This document shows, one piece after another, positions 8,089 to 15,386 of a stretch of DNA of 28,495 bases; positions within the stretch are counted from its first letter, which is position 1; every line of letters begins with the position of its first letter. The notes below the pieces were generated by a model. The model saw only the letters and a program-made list of their open reading frames with translations. It was not told the DNA's origin and did no database searches. The stretch is from a virus. A program made the position numbers and the translations under genes. Where the stretch lies: positions 1 to 28,495 of IMG/VR virus record IMGVR_UViG_3300037086_000028. The stretch is one strand, 5' to 3'.

Positions 8089-8814
8089 CTAAAAAGTATC
8101 AGACAAAATATTATAAGAGTTATCTCTCTTTACGCCCGGAATATCGCAAGAAGCCGGAGGTGTAGTTGAAACAATTTTTTGAATTGTTCTTAATGACTCT
8201 TCGGCTAGATACAATATGTCTTGTGGAATACTGGTCTCTAACGGCTTGAATTTTCTCCATATCCTTGTTGCCAGATTATAGACCAGAGCTTCATTATACA
8301 TAGGCTCAAACGTCACGTTATCGGTAATTGTGGTAAAATCTGTTAAAGCCTTAAATGAATGTAAATGAAGCGTATAAGCCATGTCTGGTATGGGATAAAG
8401 ATAAATCGTCCCTAATTGGGCTGCCTGTTGAGTAACTCCGGGGTCGTAAGCCAAGTATTCAGGTACACTCGAAGAAACAGTCTTGTCCTCAAAGTTGTCG
8501 TACTGCTCTACGGTGCATATATCGACACGATGATCTACATTGCTCAAATCCCTGACATAACAAGACTGGATGGAAATTGGTTTGACTGTATTAAGCTCCC
8601 CACCAGTTCCTATTGTGTAGGAAGCTTTATTTGCAGTCAAAGCCAAGTCCTGAACGGTAGAAGCCCTAACAATAAGCTTTTGGGCTGACCATTGCTCAAG
8701 CATTGCGTTCATAGAACTAAGACAAATGCTTATTTCCCTGGGAACGGGCTGGTCGTCCAATCCGATTGCGCCTATAATGTGCAGGGCATCTTTTACGATG
8801 TCTCTTGCGATCAT
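8089..8814 (-). CDS. gp4-like tail accessory / DNA stabilisation protein, paralogue B
   Basis: 241 aa, ATG at 8814 after AGGGGG. The N-terminus (MIARDIVKDALHIIGAIGLD, then LSSMNAMLEQWSAQ) and the later EYLAYDPGVTQQAA and YNEALVYNLATRIWRKF match the P22 gp4-like family. That family sits under the portal as the first tail-completion ring. The upstream neighbour (8823-9803) is a clear paralogue with the same blocks in the same order. This copy is the compact form: where the paralogue has an extra domain, it has only a short loop (PDMAYTLHLHSF). It lies between that paralogue and the gp10-like gene, which matches the P22 order gp4 then gp10. Confidence 0.8.
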   Translation of the reverse strand: MIARDIVKDALHIIGAIGLDDQPVPREISICLSSMNAMLEQWSAQKLIVRASTVQDLALTANKASYTIGTGGELNTVKPISIQSCYVRDLSNVDHRVDICTVEQYDNFEDKTVSSSVPEYLAYDPGVTQQAAQLGTIYLYPIPDMAYTLHLHSFKALTDFTTITDNVTFEPMYNEALVYNLATRIWRKFKPLETSIPQDILYLAEESLRTIQKIVSTTPPASCDIPGVKRDNSYNILSDTF

Positions 8815-8822
8815 AAGACCCC

Positions 8823-9803
8823 CTAAACTACTTTAGGAGTATCGACATTATTGTTCTTCATCCACAGTCTCTGGTGGCGGAGTTCCATCTTCTGAAGGTT
8901 AATAGTCTTGATCGTCCCCGCAGCGATAGCGACTATATCAGAAGGTATCTCTTTGTTGGCTCCATAGAAGTTTCTCCAAATTCTGATAGCCAGATTATAA
9001 GCTAAAGCTTCGGAATACATGGTATCAAAAGTAACCGTGTCCACAGTCGTAGAAAAAACAACAAGAGGTGAACTTGCTCTCATTATCAGAGTGCTTGCTG
9101 TTGATAACGCTACTGTATGTGTGGAGCTGCCGGCGCTTGACGTGTTTATAGCCGTGCCGCCTAATGTTAGGGACACTTCAAACTGACCGGTAGTGAATCC
9201 AGCAGCTATGATATAATACGGAACGCCTACGGTAAGTCCTGCGGGTAAACCACCAGTCGTTGCGAATACAACGACCTGATTTATCGAATATCCATGTGTG
9301 GCGCAAGTAATAACAGCCGGAGTAGCGTTTGATATGGTACAAGCTTGCGTGGAGCTTGAATTAGTAGGTGGTATAGGATAGAGGCTAATCGTTCCTACCG
9401 GAGCTGCTTGCTGTGCTATACCGGGGTCATAGGCCAGATACACAGGCAAACCAGTTGCTGTTAGTTTATCAGTAAAGCGCGAATATTCCCTCATGGTGAT
9501 AATGGTGAGAACCGAATCCACGCCAGCCGATGTCCTTATGATACCGCTATCAATATCAATGGGTTTCGCCGAGGTGATGTCGCCGCCACTCGGCCCTATT
9601 GTATAGGTAGATTTATTGGCAGTAAGGATTTGAGATATTTCCACTGTTTCCCTTATCATCAGGTCCTGTGCCGACCATTGTTCTATAAGCCTGTTGATAG
9701 CGTCAAGGCATATAGTCATTTCACTCGCTGTGGGGGCTTCATCAATGGCTATCGCTCCGATGATTCCCATAGCTTCCTTTATAATGGTTGTTACTGTAGC
9801 CAT
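8823..9803 (-). CDS. gp4-like tail accessory protein, paralogue A with an inserted beta domain
   Basis: 326 aa, ATG at 9803; AGGAGG overlaps the preceding stop. Residues 1-146 and 233-326 carry the gp4-family blocks (AMGIIGAIAIDE, INRLIEQWSAQDL, YLAYDPGIAQQAA, SEALAYNLAIRIWRNF) shared with the next gene. Residues about 147-232 are extra. They read VFATTGGLPAGLTVGVPYYI followed by TTGQFEVSLTLGGTAI, a beta-sandwich-like module I recognise from many unrelated phage structural proteins. The insertion falls in the loop after LYPIPP, so the core fold should be intact. Two adjacent gp4-like genes suggest a duplicated ring protein or a division of labour between tail ring and adaptor. Confidence 0.8.
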   Translation of the reverse strand: MATVTTIIKEAMGIIGAIAIDEAPTASEMTICLDAINRLIEQWSAQDLMIRETVEISQILTANKSTYTIGPSGGDITSAKPIDIDSGIIRTSAGVDSVLTIITMREYSRFTDKLTATGLPVYLAYDPGIAQQAAPVGTISLYPIPPTNSSSTQACTISNATPAVITCATHGYSINQVVVFATTGGLPAGLTVGVPYYIIAAGFTTGQFEVSLTLGGTAINTSSAGSSTHTVALSTASTLIMRASSPLVVFSTTVDTVTFDTMYSEALAYNLAIRIWRNFYGANKEIPSDIVAIAAGTIKTINLQKMELRHQRLWMKNNNVDTPKVV

Positions 9804-9805
9804 CT

Positions 9806-10108
9806 TTAAACCTCCTCTATCTTATGTGTTCTTTGATGTGATACTAATCCTAATTTATTTGTGAAGGTTCTTCCACATTCCTCACAAACCCATTCCGCTT
9901 CTTTTCCACTTAAACCTTGCAGCTCAAGCGTTTTGCTTTTTATTTCGTCCCTGTGAAACTGTATCTGCGCCCTCAACTCTTCGGCTTTCTGAATCTTGTT
10001 AGGGGTGGTTTCCCATCCGTTTTTTAGAGCTTCTTCAACAGACTCGACAGTCTCAAAAACCTTTGCTCCCTGTGCTACATGATATAAACAAGTTGGAACT
10101 AAAATCAT
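9806..10108 (-). CDS. Small protein with one C2H2 zinc finger
   Basis: 100 aa. I chose the ATG at 10108 because AGGAGG lies at ideal spacing before it; an upstream in-frame start at 10222 would run through the neighbouring gene and has no such signal. Residues 1-40 (TCLYHVAQGAKVFETVESVE, then NGWETTP) resemble the N-termini of small phage proteins found near tail genes. A short charged helix follows. Residues 75-95 form a textbook C-x2-C-x12-H-x3-H finger (C75, C78, H91, H95) with the TFTNKLGLVSHQRTHK pattern. The finger could bind DNA or protein. Its place in the virion operon, just before the gp4-like genes, suggests a structural or packaging-related protein. Confidence 0.75.
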   Translation of the reverse strand: MILVPTCLYHVAQGAKVFETVESVEEALKNGWETTPNKIQKAEELRAQIQFHRDEIKSKTLELQGLSGKEAEWVCEECGRTFTNKLGLVSHQRTHKIEEV

Positions 10109-10134
10109 AACTCCTCCTGTGATGTTAAAAAGTA

Positions 10135-10401
10135 TTAAGTGTCGGGACTTAAACTTTTTCTGAATTTGTAATATCCAACAATCGTTCCTGGCGAACAAGT
10201 TATTGTTGGATATAAAGGCCAATCGCCAATATACGGTTGTGGATAATTAGGCCACGGCTGAGCCCACGGAGAAACAGGTTGTGGTATTACAGGTTGAGGA
10301 TAATAAGGAATATAAGTAATCGGTTGTAAATCTTTTAACCTAATTATCTCTTTCAACAACTCAATTTCCCGTTCAAGGGATTTAATTTTTTCGTCTTTCA
10401 T
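10135..10401 (-). CDS. Coiled-coil and proline-rich small protein, function unknown
   Basis: 88 aa, ATG at 10401 directly after AGGAGG. Residues 1-24 (MKDEKIKSLEREIELLKEII) form a strong heptad-like helix. Residues 28-66 are rich in Pro, Tyr, Trp and Gln (YIPYYPQPVIPQPVSPWAQP), likely disordered or polyproline. The tail is basic. I know no family. The gene is 8 bp downstream of a 40-aa gene and 26 bp upstream of the zinc-finger gene, and all share strong AGGAG-type ribosome sites. A small scaffold or linker for the virion is a guess. Confidence 0.65.
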   Translation of the reverse strand: MKDEKIKSLEREIELLKEIIRLKDLQPITYIPYYPQPVIPQPVSPWAQPWPNYPQPYIGDWPLYPTITCSPGTIVGYYKFRKSLSPDT

Positions 10402-10409
10402 AACTCCTC

Positions 10410-10532
10410 CTATAAATTGAATGTGTCGCCGGGATGTTTCGGCAGTTTGACTTTCTTTTTCTTTTCCGGCTTAACATCGCTTTTTCTGATTTGTTCCACT
10501 TCTGTGTTTTTCATTTTCCTGTGCTTTTTCAT
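10410..10532 (-). CDS. Lysine-rich 40-aa microprotein, stop/start-coupled
   Basis: Reads MKKHRKMKNTEVEQIRKSDV and ends KKKKVKLPKHPGDTFNL, a basic, probably unstructured peptide. The ATG overlaps the TGA of the acyltransferase gene as ATGA, and AAGGAG sits inside that gene's last codons at good spacing. Together these make translation convincing despite the length. The next gene begins 9 bp later with its own AGGAGG. The function is unknown; strong positive charge suggests nucleic-acid or capsid-interior contact. Confidence 0.6.
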   Translation of the reverse strand: MKKHRKMKNTEVEQIRKSDVKPEKKKKVKLPKHPGDTFNL

Positions 10533-11023
10533 ATTGTCTCCTTAAATTTTTCTTCTAAATTTAATATGTCCATACTTCGTCTTTTGATGAATTTTGCAGG
10601 AATACCAACATACATTCCCCACGGAAGTAAGCTCTCTTTAACAAAAGAATACGCGCCTACCGAACAACCCTCTCCTATTGTAACTCCCGGCATTACAGTA
10701 GTGTTTATCCCCAACAAAACGTGTTTCTTGATTATAATCTTCCCTCTTTTAAGAAAAGGTTTATACATATCTGGAATACAGGGGCCGACCATAGACCTGC
10801 CGGAGTAATCATCTGAAGCTGTCAAAAGAGAAGTTCTAGGGCCAAATTGTGCGAAATCTTCTATTATAATTCCATCACCACCGGAGAAAAAACTGTGGCA
10901 GGCAATGTGGACATTGTCACCAATAACGATATTACCAGTAAGAATGCAAAAATCATCCACTCTCACATTTTCTCCAAAGACAATATTTCCGTAAAATTTG
11001 GCGTTAGGACTTATCTTATTCAT
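10529..11023 (-). CDS. Left-handed beta-helix acyltransferase (hexapeptide-repeat family)
   Basis: 164 aa, ATG at 11023, overlapping the previous gene's stop by 4 bp. It is built of hexapeptide repeats: GNIVFGENVRV, GNIVIGDNVHIA, KRGKIIIKKHVLLGINTTVM, then PGVTIGEGCSVGAYSFV. The C-terminal GMYVGIPAKFIKRRS is typical of sugar O- or N-acetyltransferases of the WbbJ/FdtC/maltose-acetyltransferase type. The H in IACHSFFSGG may belong to the active site. It works on nucleotide or glycan sugars using acetyl-CoA. It lies in a cassette with a second such enzyme, a DegT-like aminotransferase and a glycosyltransferase, which suggests N-acetylation of an amino sugar. Confidence 0.8.
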   Translation of the reverse strand: MNKISPNAKFYGNIVFGENVRVDDFCILTGNIVIGDNVHIACHSFFSGGDGIIIEDFAQFGPRTSLLTASDDYSGRSMVGPCIPDMYKPFLKRGKIIIKKHVLLGINTTVMPGVTIGEGCSVGAYSFVKESLLPWGMYVGIPAKFIKRRSMDILNLEEKFKETI

Positions 11024-11397
11024 TTTCCATCAGCTACTGTTTTATTTTCAGTCATTAATCTTATCCTTTTAGATTCCTCTTCTGTGAGAGGTCTTATCTC
11101 TCTACAAGGATTCCCCGCTGCTATTGTGTTAGATAAAATGTCTCTTGAAACTACACTTCCCGCCCCTATCACTACGTTGTCTCCAATCGTCACACCGGGA
11201 AGGATTATACATTTTGCGCCTATGTAAACATTATTACCGATAACTATTTCAACTCGCTCTCCGTTGTAAAAACTTATCGGGCAATGGGTTATGATTAAAC
11301 TGTCTGCGCCGATAATAACATTGTCACCTATCGTTACGATGTCGTCTCGGAAAGATTCAATGTGTCCCCAACATCCGAAGTTTTTACCTACTTTCAT
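11020..11397 (-). CDS. Second left-handed beta-helix acyltransferase (short)
   Basis: 125 aa, ATG at 11397, overlapping the aminotransferase stop by 4 bp. Hexapeptide repeats run from VTIGDNVIIGADSLIITHCP through VEIVIGNNVYIGAKCII and LPGVTIGDNVVIGAGSVVSR. IAAGNPCREIRPL at the end is the usual G-N-P-[AC] closing turn of this family. It lacks the N-terminal helical region of full-length enzymes, so it is a near-minimal beta-helix. The two acyltransferases are not simple duplicates and may act on different positions of one sugar. It ends with a charged tail (TEEESKRIRLMTE). Confidence 0.8.
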   Translation of the reverse strand: MKVGKNFGCWGHIESFRDDIVTIGDNVIIGADSLIITHCPISFYNGERVEIVIGNNVYIGAKCIILPGVTIGDNVVIGAGSVVSRDILSNTIAAGNPCREIRPLTEEESKRIRLMTENKTVADGK

Positions 11398-12017
11398 TGA
11401 TACACCTTGAACTGTGAGAGGTCTGGATATGTGATCTCCAAATCTTCATTGGCTTTCTTGTTCCCTTGCATATCGTAAAAACCGTTCATCAGTAAAAGCC
11501 CTCTTGCCGCAAGTTCGGGAATCATGTAAAAATTATATCCTGTCATGTCGAAATTATCATCATTGTACGAACACTCTCTGCGACCCGAAAACCTCATTCT
11601 TTTAAACCAGAGATAAGCTTTATAATTGTCAGTAAGAATTGCACCACCTTTGGAAAGTTTTAAATGCTTGTATGGCCCGGTGAACGATATGCACATAAAA
11701 GTTTCAGGAAGATACATATCAGCGGTTAATCTTAATGCGCTGTCAATAACCCTTGTAGGCTTTAGCTTGTAAGCTCCCTTTAATGTAGTCCCGCTGACTG
11801 GTTCAAATTTTACTTTCCCTCCGGCATGGATTATTTCACATGGAACACTTGGATAAGTTCGTGCGGGAATTGTAATCTCTTTCCCTTCTATTCCCTCGTA
11901 TTTAAGCGCAAGAAACAAGGCATTGCTCTGATTATCAACGGCAACAGCGTATGGACTGCCAGTGTAAGCGCAAAGCGCATCCTCAAAATCAGCCGTTATC
12001 TTATGAACATTTACCAT
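11394..12017 (-). CDS. Minimal DegT/DnrJ/EryC1-family PLP sugar aminotransferase
   Basis: 207 aa from the ATG at 12017, which has AAGGA upstream; a TTG two codons earlier is less likely. Family landmarks are in order: NALFLALKYEGIEGKEITIP (residues 32-51, PLP phosphate region), the Asp of VIDSA at 92, and ISFTGPYKHLKLSKGGAILT, where K117 is the likely Schiff-base lysine. GYNFYMIPELAARG (160-173) is the usual dimer/active-site segment. Full enzymes are about 370 aa; this one lacks part of the middle and the whole C-terminal small domain. It would aminate a nucleotide keto-sugar if active. Alternatively it is a degenerate binding protein. It overlaps the genes on both sides. Confidence 0.75.
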   Translation of the reverse strand: MVNVHKITADFEDALCAYTGSPYAVAVDNQSNALFLALKYEGIEGKEITIPARTYPSVPCEIIHAGGKVKFEPVSGTTLKGAYKLKPTRVIDSALRLTADMYLPETFMCISFTGPYKHLKLSKGGAILTDNYKAYLWFKRMRFSGRRECSYNDDNFDMTGYNFYMIPELAARGLLLMNGFYDMQGNKKANEDLEITYPDLSQFKVYQ

Positions 12018-12768
12018 CCTCAATGTCCTTAGCCATCTGTTCTACGATTGAAAAAGCGTTACCCGCTTCCTGATTGGCTTTTAAAGCCCTCAATTTAGCG
12101 TCCAGAGTTCCTTTAAACGGGTATATCCCCCAATGGGTTATCTCGCATATAGGGTCAACCCAAACATGAAGCCCCGCCTCTCTCATGGAGTCCGTAAAGC
12201 AGAAATCCATGCCATTGAAACTATGATCCCGTATTTCATTCCCAAAAAAGGCATAGACTCTTTTCTCTCCGTACCAAATCCACCTGTCAGGGAAAGCCTC
12301 TACCCATCTCTTTAAAGCCCTCTTGCTGATCTTCAAAAAACCTGCCGGAACTCTTTTTGCTTCCAAAAGACAATTACCATCCGGCAGCATTTTCCCTAAA
12401 TGAGAACCGTCATCTGCCGTACAGAGAATAACCGGAAAATCAATCTTGTCGATACAGCACTTACGATATACGCCGCACACAATATCTTCTTCATGGAAAA
12501 GAAGCCTGATAAGGTGTTCGGGATTCCATGATTCGTCAGAATCAATCATAAGAATATCTGTGGCATCTTCCTCTTCCATGAAGTTAGTCAAAAGCTCATT
12601 GATACACAGTTCCATGTGAAAGTTTCCTGAAACCAGCCGATAATCAAATTTAATGCCTAGTCTTTCAAGGGCTATGGTTGAAGCAACAATAGCGTTACAA
12701 TACTCAAGATAAGCCTGGTGCTTATAAAAGAATGTCGCTATGATTACTTTTCCGGTATATGGTTTCAT
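12001..12768 (-). CDS. Phage glycosyltransferase, GT-A type
   Basis: 255 aa, ATG at 12768 after AGGAAG. The core is ATDILMIDSDESWNPEHLIR (residues 69-88), with the D-x-D pair D76/D78 that holds metal and nucleotide sugar. DIVCGVYRK (95-103) follows, as in Anp1/GT2-like phage and bacterial enzymes. RVPAGFLKISKRAL and FCFTDSMREAGLHVWVDP complete the acceptor half. It is the first gene of the sugar cassette and lies straight after the capsid and decoration genes, behind a hairpin. Targets could be capsid protein, tail protein or host LPS. Nothing in the sequence decides this. Confidence 0.75.
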   Translation of the reverse strand: MKPYTGKVIIATFFYKHQAYLEYCNAIVASTIALERLGIKFDYRLVSGNFHMELCINELLTNFMEEEDATDILMIDSDESWNPEHLIRLLFHEEDIVCGVYRKCCIDKIDFPVILCTADDGSHLGKMLPDGNCLLEAKRVPAGFLKISKRALKRWVEAFPDRWIWYGEKRVYAFFGNEIRDHSFNGMDFCFTDSMREAGLHVWVDPICEITHWGIYPFKGTLDAKLRALKANQEAGNAFSIVEQMAKDIEDGKCS

Positions 12769-12782
12769 TACTTCCTAAAGAT

Positions 12783-12808
12783 GGTGGGGCAACCATTGTC
12801 ACCCCACC
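12783..12808 (-). terminator. Hairpin between decoration-like and glycosyltransferase genes (weak terminator or attenuator)
   Basis: A perfect 7-bp stem GGTGGGG/CCCCACC encloses a 12-nt loop in the 47-bp gap. In the minus direction it is followed by ATCTTTAG rather than a clean T-run, so it may only reduce read-through from capsid genes into the sugar cassette. It could also be an mRNA end stabiliser. Confidence 0.5.
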
Positions 12809-12815
12809 TGTTAAT

Positions 12816-13070
12816 TTACGCTACCAGCCCCAAAGCTCTTAGGTTAGCAAGTGTGGCGTTTACAGCAGTCACGATTGCATTAGCCTGTGTCGATGTTGAC
12901 CATCCGTAAGGTGTCGATGTAGTCGCTAAATCTGTCGTTACTGCCACTCCGCCTGTCGGCTGTACTATGGGTGTGGTAAGCCCGTAGAAGCCGATCTTGT
13001 CCGTAGCGGCTCTTCCGAATACGGCGCCATCGGGGTTATGATCGTTTACAAATTGTTTCTGTGAAGTCAT
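12816..13070 (-). CDS. Small capsid-associated protein, probable head decoration or fibre
   Basis: 84 aa, ATG at 13070 after GGAGG. Residues 19-42 (GRAATDKIGFYGLTTPIVQP, then TGG) are a recurring motif of short proteins encoded directly after major capsid genes in many tailed phages. The C-terminus (STSTQANAIVTAVNATLANL) is a predicted helix, often a trimer-forming segment. The position, 12 bp after the coat gene, supports decoration of the head. The exact role is not known to me. Confidence 0.65.
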   Translation of the reverse strand: MTSQKQFVNDHNPDGAVFGRAATDKIGFYGLTTPIVQPTGGVAVTTDLATTSTPYGWSTSTQANAIVTAVNATLANLRALGLVA

Positions 13071-13082
13071 AGTTTTATCCTC

Positions 13083-14288
13083 CTACTTTCCATTGACTCT
13101 GCAAGCTAACTGCGCCCGAAGCGTTAGGTAGCCGTACAGAATATCAAGGCGTGAAATGAACACATCATTAAGAATGTCGAAACCTCGTAGGAATCTCAGG
13201 GAGATACCGTCATAGACTTCCCTCGCTTGCATATCCATATTCTTCGGCATGTGCAAATCGGCGGTGACAAAGGTAAAGGCATTCTTGTGATATGCCAAGT
13301 TTTGAGGATGTGTGCTGCCTGTTGCCCCGCTGAATGTAATCGTAGTTCCGTCTGTCGGAAGTTTGTTTACATTCTGGTATGCACCTGTCAATGTAATCGC
13401 CGGGGATATGGTAAGATTTCCCGTTGTGCCGGAAAAAGTCTTATTGGCGGTTACAACAAACTGTTGGAGATTGGACATCTTGACTTTGGTTTCGGGATGC
13501 ACCTGATACACATCGGTAAAGGTGAATGTCGAACCGGCGGTGACAATATCGGCATTGGTGAAGTTCTTGACCGCCAATGTCGCGCCTGAATTTGCTACAC
13601 CGTCAACCTGTCCGGCCGCAAACGAAGTCGCAACTCCGTTGGTGTGCATTGGAATCATTTCGTTTTCGTACCAGTCAAATCCCATTGCGTGTCCCATGAC
13701 ACCATCAAGGTACTGCTTGGACAGTTGTTTTCCCTCATGGAACAGGGCATTTAATCCATTCACGGTTGCACCGGCAGCGGCGGAATTGGCGCAAATCATC
13801 AGCTTACCGTCTTTAGGAACTAAGTTCCTGCTGAGGATAGCCTTTGCAGCAAGCCAAGTCGCCATAGTTGATGGGTCGGTTGTGTAGTCGGTCTGGTAGG
13901 TGTTGTTGTAAACGTCCTTATACATATTGAACGCATCCGCTTCTACGTTTGAAGCCAATACAGCCATTGCCGGTTCGATAATTCTTTCATTGAAATCATC
14001 CAAAGAAAGAGTAAGGTCGGCAGAACTGAAATTCACATCAACGCCTTTCTGTGTTGCCACAGTAAGGGTTTCAGAAGTTTCAGAAGTGGCCTGAATAACC
14101 GCAGTCTGTCCGGTTCTTACGGTGTACTGATTCGGGAGCCTGATGGCTAATGTCGAACCGATTTTCCCACCTTCAATGGCAAATTGCTTGTCATATTGCC
14201 GATTTATCGTGCCAATGAACGTGAGCTTATTGTGCAAGACTTCCAACGCCTTGCGGGTTACGATGGTACTGGTTAAAATTGTCGTCAT
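13083..14288 (-). CDS. Major capsid protein, P22 coat (gp5)-like
   Basis: 401 aa, close to P22 gp5 (430 aa). The ATG at 14288 directly follows the scaffold stop. The N-terminus (RKALEVLHNKLTFIGTINRQ) and GSTLAIRLPNQYTVRTGQ match the P22-coat family start. LTLSLDDFNERIIEPAMAVL is its E-loop/spine region. DADLHMPKNMD-type sequence (VTADLHMPKNMDMQAREVYD) and RFLRGFDILNDVFISRLDIL near the C-terminus are the conserved closing blocks. It forms the icosahedral shell with the HK97 fold plus an inserted I-domain, here the beta-rich middle (residues about 215-330). It sits between scaffold and decoration-like genes in the P22 order. Confidence 0.9.
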   Translation of the reverse strand: MTTILTSTIVTRKALEVLHNKLTFIGTINRQYDKQFAIEGGKIGSTLAIRLPNQYTVRTGQTAVIQATSETSETLTVATQKGVDVNFSSADLTLSLDDFNERIIEPAMAVLASNVEADAFNMYKDVYNNTYQTDYTTDPSTMATWLAAKAILSRNLVPKDGKLMICANSAAAGATVNGLNALFHEGKQLSKQYLDGVMGHAMGFDWYENEMIPMHTNGVATSFAAGQVDGVANSGATLAVKNFTNADIVTAGSTFTFTDVYQVHPETKVKMSNLQQFVVTANKTFSGTTGNLTISPAITLTGAYQNVNKLPTDGTTITFSGATGSTHPQNLAYHKNAFTFVTADLHMPKNMDMQAREVYDGISLRFLRGFDILNDVFISRLDILYGYLTLRAQLACRVNGK

Positions 14289-14290
14289 AT

Positions 14291-15175
14291 TTATTTCCTC
14301 GTTCGAGAATCAATCCTCCGCTGCCTTTCTTTTTCCATCCAATCTTCGATGGGCATTTTATCTTCGTCAACGGTGATGATAGTTCCCTTACTTGCGTTGA
14401 CTGTTTCGATAGGCTTTGGAGCTTGAGTTACAGTTTTAGTAGGTGTTGGTTGTGAAGCATTGAGTTTTACCTCTATCTTCATCAACTCTCTGGCCTGAAC
14501 AATGGGATTGCGTATAGCCTGTAAGCGTGATATTTCTGCCGTATTGTTGTAGAGGTAACGAATCAACTCCGGGGAGTTTTCGGATTGCTTGATCGCTACT
14601 CCAAAATTGTAGTCGATCATAGTTCCTACGGTGTCCCTCATTGTGCCGAGTTCGGGATCATCGTCTATTGCTTCGCTCATTTTAATAGCGAAGTTTTTTT
14701 CAACGTCCCCGATTTCCCGCTTTCGTTCTTCATCTTCCCGTTGCTTCCTTGACTCTTTCTCCCTCGTTGAGATTTCCTGCTTGACTCTGTAGCTCACAAT
14801 ATCTTGAAGATATTTTTCATGGGCTTTGTCAAAGTCTTGGGTAGTCTCAAAGTTCTGAATGTCCGGGGCAACGGGTTCATCTGTGGTTTCTGAAGCAGGT
14901 TTGTAACCTTTACCTTCAGCCAACCCCCTGTAATACGCAGCATCCGCCTTCTGCTTAGATGCTTCTTCTCTCGCCTCATTAGCGAGTCTTTCAGCCTCTT
15001 GACGCTTTCGCCTTTGTTCTTTAAGTTCCCTGACTACTTTAGGTTCCTTTTCCGGTTCCGAGCCTTCTACGGGAGTTTGAGTAGGTTCCTCTTTTGTTTC
15101 GGGAACAGTTTCAGTCGTTGTCGGGACGACCACTTCTTCGACATTCGTGGTATCGCTTGCGAGCGTGTTGTCCAT
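14291..15175 (-). CDS. Scaffolding protein
   Basis: 294 aa, ATG at 15175 after AAAGGAAAG. The N-terminal third is acidic and Thr/Val/Pro-rich (EEVVVPTTTETVPETKEEPT), the middle is a highly charged helix (REQRRKRQEAERLANE-like), and Ala/Lys coiled-coil stretches continue. The last 23 residues (DKMPIEDWMEKERQRRIDSR, then TRK) are strongly basic, as in P22 gp8, where a basic C-terminal helix-turn-helix contacts coat protein. The position between portal and coat is the scaffold slot of P22-like phages. It directs procapsid assembly and is absent from the mature head. The name rests on composition and position rather than a sharp motif. Confidence 0.8.
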   Translation of the reverse strand: MDNTLASDTTNVEEVVVPTTTETVPETKEEPTQTPVEGSEPEKEPKVVRELKEQRRKRQEAERLANEAREEASKQKADAAYYRGLAEGKGYKPASETTDEPVAPDIQNFETTQDFDKAHEKYLQDIVSYRVKQEISTREKESRKQREDEERKREIGDVEKNFAIKMSEAIDDDPELGTMRDTVGTMIDYNFGVAIKQSENSPELIRYLYNNTAEISRLQAIRNPIVQARELMKIEVKLNASQPTPTKTVTQAPKPIETVNASKGTIITVDEDKMPIEDWMEKERQRRIDSRTRK

Positions 15176-15207
15176 TTTTCTTTCCTTTCGATTTTATTTT
15201 AAAATAA

Positions 15208-15247
15208 AAAGGCCACAGCCGGTCATGGTGAACCGATTGTGGCCTTT
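15208..15247 (-). terminator. Strong intrinsic terminator between portal and scaffold genes
   Basis: A 10-bp stem AAAGGCCACA/TGTGGCCTTT contains a nested CGGT/ACCG stem. On the minus strand it is followed by a T-rich tract (CCTTTTTATTTT), a classical rho-independent terminator. It falls within the virion operon, so it may set the ratio of portal to scaffold and coat transcripts, with another promoter for the downstream genes. No clear promoter was found in the remaining gap 15176-15296. Confidence 0.7.
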
Positions 15248-15296
15248 GTCTTTGTGTGTTATTAAAGTTTAGGCTTATTTAATTTTCAAAGAGCAA

Positions 15297-15386
15297 TTAC
15301 TTCTTTAACAAAGACAATAATTGTCTTTTTATCGCTTCGAGCTTTTTTAAAGCATCAATAATCTGTTTCTTTTCTTCTTCGCTCAC
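15297..15386 (-). CDS. 29-aa amphipathic helix microprotein coupled to portal stop
   Basis: Starts with GTG overlapping the portal TGA as GTGA, and reads MSEEEKKQIIDALKKLEAIK then RQLLSLLKK. The whole peptide is one amphipathic, coiled-coil-like helix. AGGAG lies 13 nt upstream inside the portal gene, which is long, but the 4-bp overlap favours reinitiation. It ends before the strong terminator. A role in portal or scaffold contact is only suggested by place. A chance frame cannot be excluded. Confidence 0.5.
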   Translation of the reverse strand: MSEEEKKQIIDALKKLEAIKRQLLSLLKK

